A stretch of 10,514 nt of DNA from Spirogloea muscicola. Its lineage: Eukaryota; Streptophyta; Zygnematophyceae; Spirogloeales; Spirogloeaceae. The stretch spans positions 3,705 through 14,218 of the forward strand of contig WELB01000293.1 in assembly GCA_009602725.1 (NCBI GenBank). Reading direction: 5' to 3'. This document shows, piece after piece, positions 9,201-10,514 of this stretch. The number at the start of each line of letters is the position of its first letter. Position 1 is the first letter of the stretch. The notes under the pieces are model-generated. The model worked only from the letters and a program-made list of their open reading frames with translations. It had not been told where the DNA came from and did not search any database. The position numbers were made by a program, and so were the translations under genes.

Positions 9201-10468
9201 GTTGCAATGGCCAGTCACAGTCAGTACACTTTCAAATTGGCCACAGCACTTCTGTCACTCGAAAGTATGGTCGCTGCTTTCTTGATGATGCAAGTGGGCA
9301 TCTATATGATGCGAGTGGGCATCATTGAGAGGAAACAGAAATGACAATCGCAAGCTTTTCCAAGCTTTGAAGTGCTAAGGATAGACAATAGACCAAGGAA
9401 GCAGCTCATCTCCACTCACCATCTTGAGTGAGATCCTTGAAGAGAGCCATAATCTCGGTCTTCAAAAACTGTGTTTCTAGGGTGGCCGCAAACTTCCCCA
9501 AGTTGAGAGCTGCTGACCTTCTAACCATGGGCATATCATCGTGACACAATTGCCCATACAGTGCTCTCAGCTCTGTGCGCTGGGCCTCTGACGCACTTGG
9601 GTAGGCAAAGTGGAAGAGTCCACAAGCTGACACTCTGGCTGTGAACCACTCTCCTGAGCCTAACCTCTGCGTTTGGAGAGCAGTTCGTTTGGTTAGGCAG
9701 ATGCAGAATGAGAGGATCTGATAAGTAGAGGCAGCAGCGTTGAGAAGTTTAGCCCAGCCTCTTGATCAACATGTCCCCCTAGATCCAGCAGACATGGCTT
9801 GATCAAAGGCGAGGACTCCTTGCACACAGTCTGGTCTTTCTCTGAGCTTCCGTACCACTGATCGCATGACCTCAGCCAGCCCATCACGTAGTCCATGGAC
9901 TTCAGCTTCATACAGTCATCGCAACCAAGGCATTGCTCCACTTGCACGGGTGTGGCTCACGTGCTCTAGGACAACCTTGGCGGTCCTTGCACTGCCTTCT
10001 CACTTGCATTGCACAGCCTCTTGACACTCTTCCCTTCTCGCAGGGTAAGGAAATGGCAACAACGGCACGGGCGAGGCCTACCTTGACGAGTGGTATCAGG
10101 TTGTTGACAATGTCCCGCTCCTTCATCTGCAGCCCGATCTTGCCAAGCGACTCCACGGCCTTGTCTCGCACGACCGTCTCCTCCACGGTGCAGAGGGCCT
10201 CCAGCGGGGGCAGCAGCACCTGCGCGTGCTCCACGCCCCCGACGTAGGACACGAAGCCGCCGAGCTCCTCGGCCATGGCCAGGAGCACCTCGTCGTCGTC
10301 GTCGTTGTTCTCCGTGAGGAACGGGATGAGCTCCTTGCGCGTGCGCTCCTCGCCGAGCGCCCTCGCGATGGTCCCCAGGCGGCGGATGGAGTTGAGGCGC
10401 AGCTGGATGTCGTCGTTCTTGAGCTCGTCGATGAGGATGGCTATGGGGTACAGCGGCTCGTCCGCCAT
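6286..10468 (-). CDS. PP2AA: Protein phosphatase 2A 65-kDa regulatory (scaffold) subunit A, 12 exons, complete
   Basis: Exons: 10468-10082, 9666-9420, 9185-9073, 8861-8782, 8586-8445, 8273-8193, 8024-7920, 7686-7504, 7254-7162, 7000-6861, 6709-6643, 6402-6286 (TGA 6288-6286). The joined protein has 584 residues; family members have about 587-589. It is the all-HEAT-repeat scaffold (15 repeats of about 39 residues) that holds the catalytic C subunit and a B subunit in the PP2A holoenzyme, in cytosol and nucleus. Landmarks: [14 protein letters not shown] (N-terminus), [16 protein letters not shown] (134-138), PMVRR (175-179), [28 protein letters not shown] (from 250), the C-subunit-facing [10 protein letters not shown] (409-418), HYLYRMT (486-492) and [10 protein letters not shown] near the end. 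Plant-type residues ([17 protein letters not shown]) favour a plant or green-algal source. ATG 10468 aligns with the family start. Introns 3 and 8 are GC-AG. The transcript converges with the transporter. Confidence 0.97.
7255..7503 (-). other. PP2AA intron 8, a GC-AG intron
   Basis: Exon 8 ends ...CMQWLNDQ and the donor is CAG|GCATGC; exon 9 begins after ACACAG with [15 protein letters not shown]. The join is phase 0 and matches the family without gap. The next GT downstream would insert unconserved residues. GCATGC fits the GC-donor consensus (GCAAGT) less well than the other two cases. Confidence 0.82.
8862..9072 (-). other. PP2AA intron 3, a GC-AG intron
   Basis: Exon 3 ends ...LPVIINFSQ and is followed by CAG|GCACGT. 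Exon 4 starts after TGTGGCAG with [10 protein letters not shown]. The phase-0 join gives the invariant [16 protein letters not shown] four bases later would shift the frame. The six donor bases GCACGT are the same as in transporter intron 6. Confidence 0.87.
9286..9327. repeat. 21-bp imperfect tandem duplication in PP2AA intron 2
   Basis: TGATGCAAGTGGGCATC and TGATGCGAGTGGGCATC lie 21 bp apart, one base different, inside intron 2 (9419-9186). It looks like simple replication slippage and has no coding effect. Confidence 0.8.
9667..10081 (-). other. PP2AA intron 1 (415 nt), the longest intron
   Basis: The donor is AAG|GTAGGC after ...NNLIPLVK and the acceptor AACGCAG precedes RLGSGEWF; phase 0. 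The exon 1 frame runs on into the intron for dozens of codons, but that extension is unlike the family. I see no RNA gene in it. The base composition of the coding sequence changes abruptly across this intron. Confidence 0.9.
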
Positions 10469-10514
10469 CGCCGCCGCCGACGCCGCCGCCGCCGGGCCGC
10501 CGCCGCTGCCGCCG
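10469..10514 (-). repeat. GCC/GGC-rich leader immediately upstream of the PP2AA start
   Basis: All 46 bases before ATG 10468 are a degenerate GCC/GGC triplet tract. In the PP2AA frame it has no stop and would read as Gly/Ala-rich residues ([15 protein letters not shown]), so an earlier start outside the window is formally possible. The family normally has only a few residues before LYPI, so a 5' UTR tract is more likely. The promoter lies beyond the right edge. Confidence 0.6.

Noticed and set aside
8412-9218. Separate small genes suggested by PP2AA exons extended into introns
   Set aside because: Each contains one block of PP2A A-subunit sequence flanked by splice sites. Joined in phase the blocks give one full-length protein, and the extensions are intron read-through.
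9933-10247. A 104-codon plus-strand frame opposite PP2AA exon 1
   Set aside because: It is antisense to the highly conserved PP2A A-subunit N-terminus and partly in intron 1; a compositional shadow.
1-10514. tRNA, rRNA, snoRNA and other structured RNA genes
   Set aside because: I looked for tRNA-like arms and for box C/D patterns in the longer introns and saw none that held up. A covariance-model search would be decisive.

Overview
This window looks like nuclear DNA from a green alga (chlorophyte, possibly trebouxiophyte). The evidence is two intron-rich genes of plant type: a plastid-targeted drug/metabolite-type transporter resembling the land-plant WAT1-related protein At3g02690, and the scaffold A subunit of protein phosphatase 2A (PP2A). 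Introns are 150-415 nt with TGCAG-like acceptors, a chlorophyte-type TGTAA polyadenylation motif follows the transporter, and a reverse-transcriptase element lies nearby. The lineage is inferred from protein style and gene structure; no rRNA or organelle marker is present.

Layout. (1) 1 to about 1600, minus strand: the C-terminal two thirds or so of a non-LTR (LINE-like) reverse transcriptase. It is read without a stop for 580 codons and runs off the left edge. (2) 1666-4846, plus strand: an eight-exon gene for a 480-residue two-EamA-domain membrane transporter with a transit-peptide-like N-terminus. (3) 4847-6285: a convergent intergenic/3' UTR interval with a near-perfect tandem duplication of a 249-bp unit and an older 55-bp partial copy in front of it. 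(4) 6286-10468, minus strand: a complete 12-exon gene for a 584-residue PP2A A subunit, ending in a GCC-rich 5' leader at the right edge.

The exon structures were built by hand. Reading frame, splice sites and family conservation agree at every junction, and both proteins come out at family length. Three of the 18 introns use GC-AG rather than GT-AG boundaries. The PP2A gene also shows a sharp fall in third-position GC between exon 1 and the later exons.

The genes do not form a pathway. The transporter probably sits in a plastid envelope membrane, whereas the PP2A A subunit is a cytosolic/nuclear scaffold. The physical relations are of more interest: the retroelement lies head-to-head against the start of the transporter, and the two host genes converge on the tandem repeat. 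I found no convincing new biological system, RNA gene or CRISPR array.
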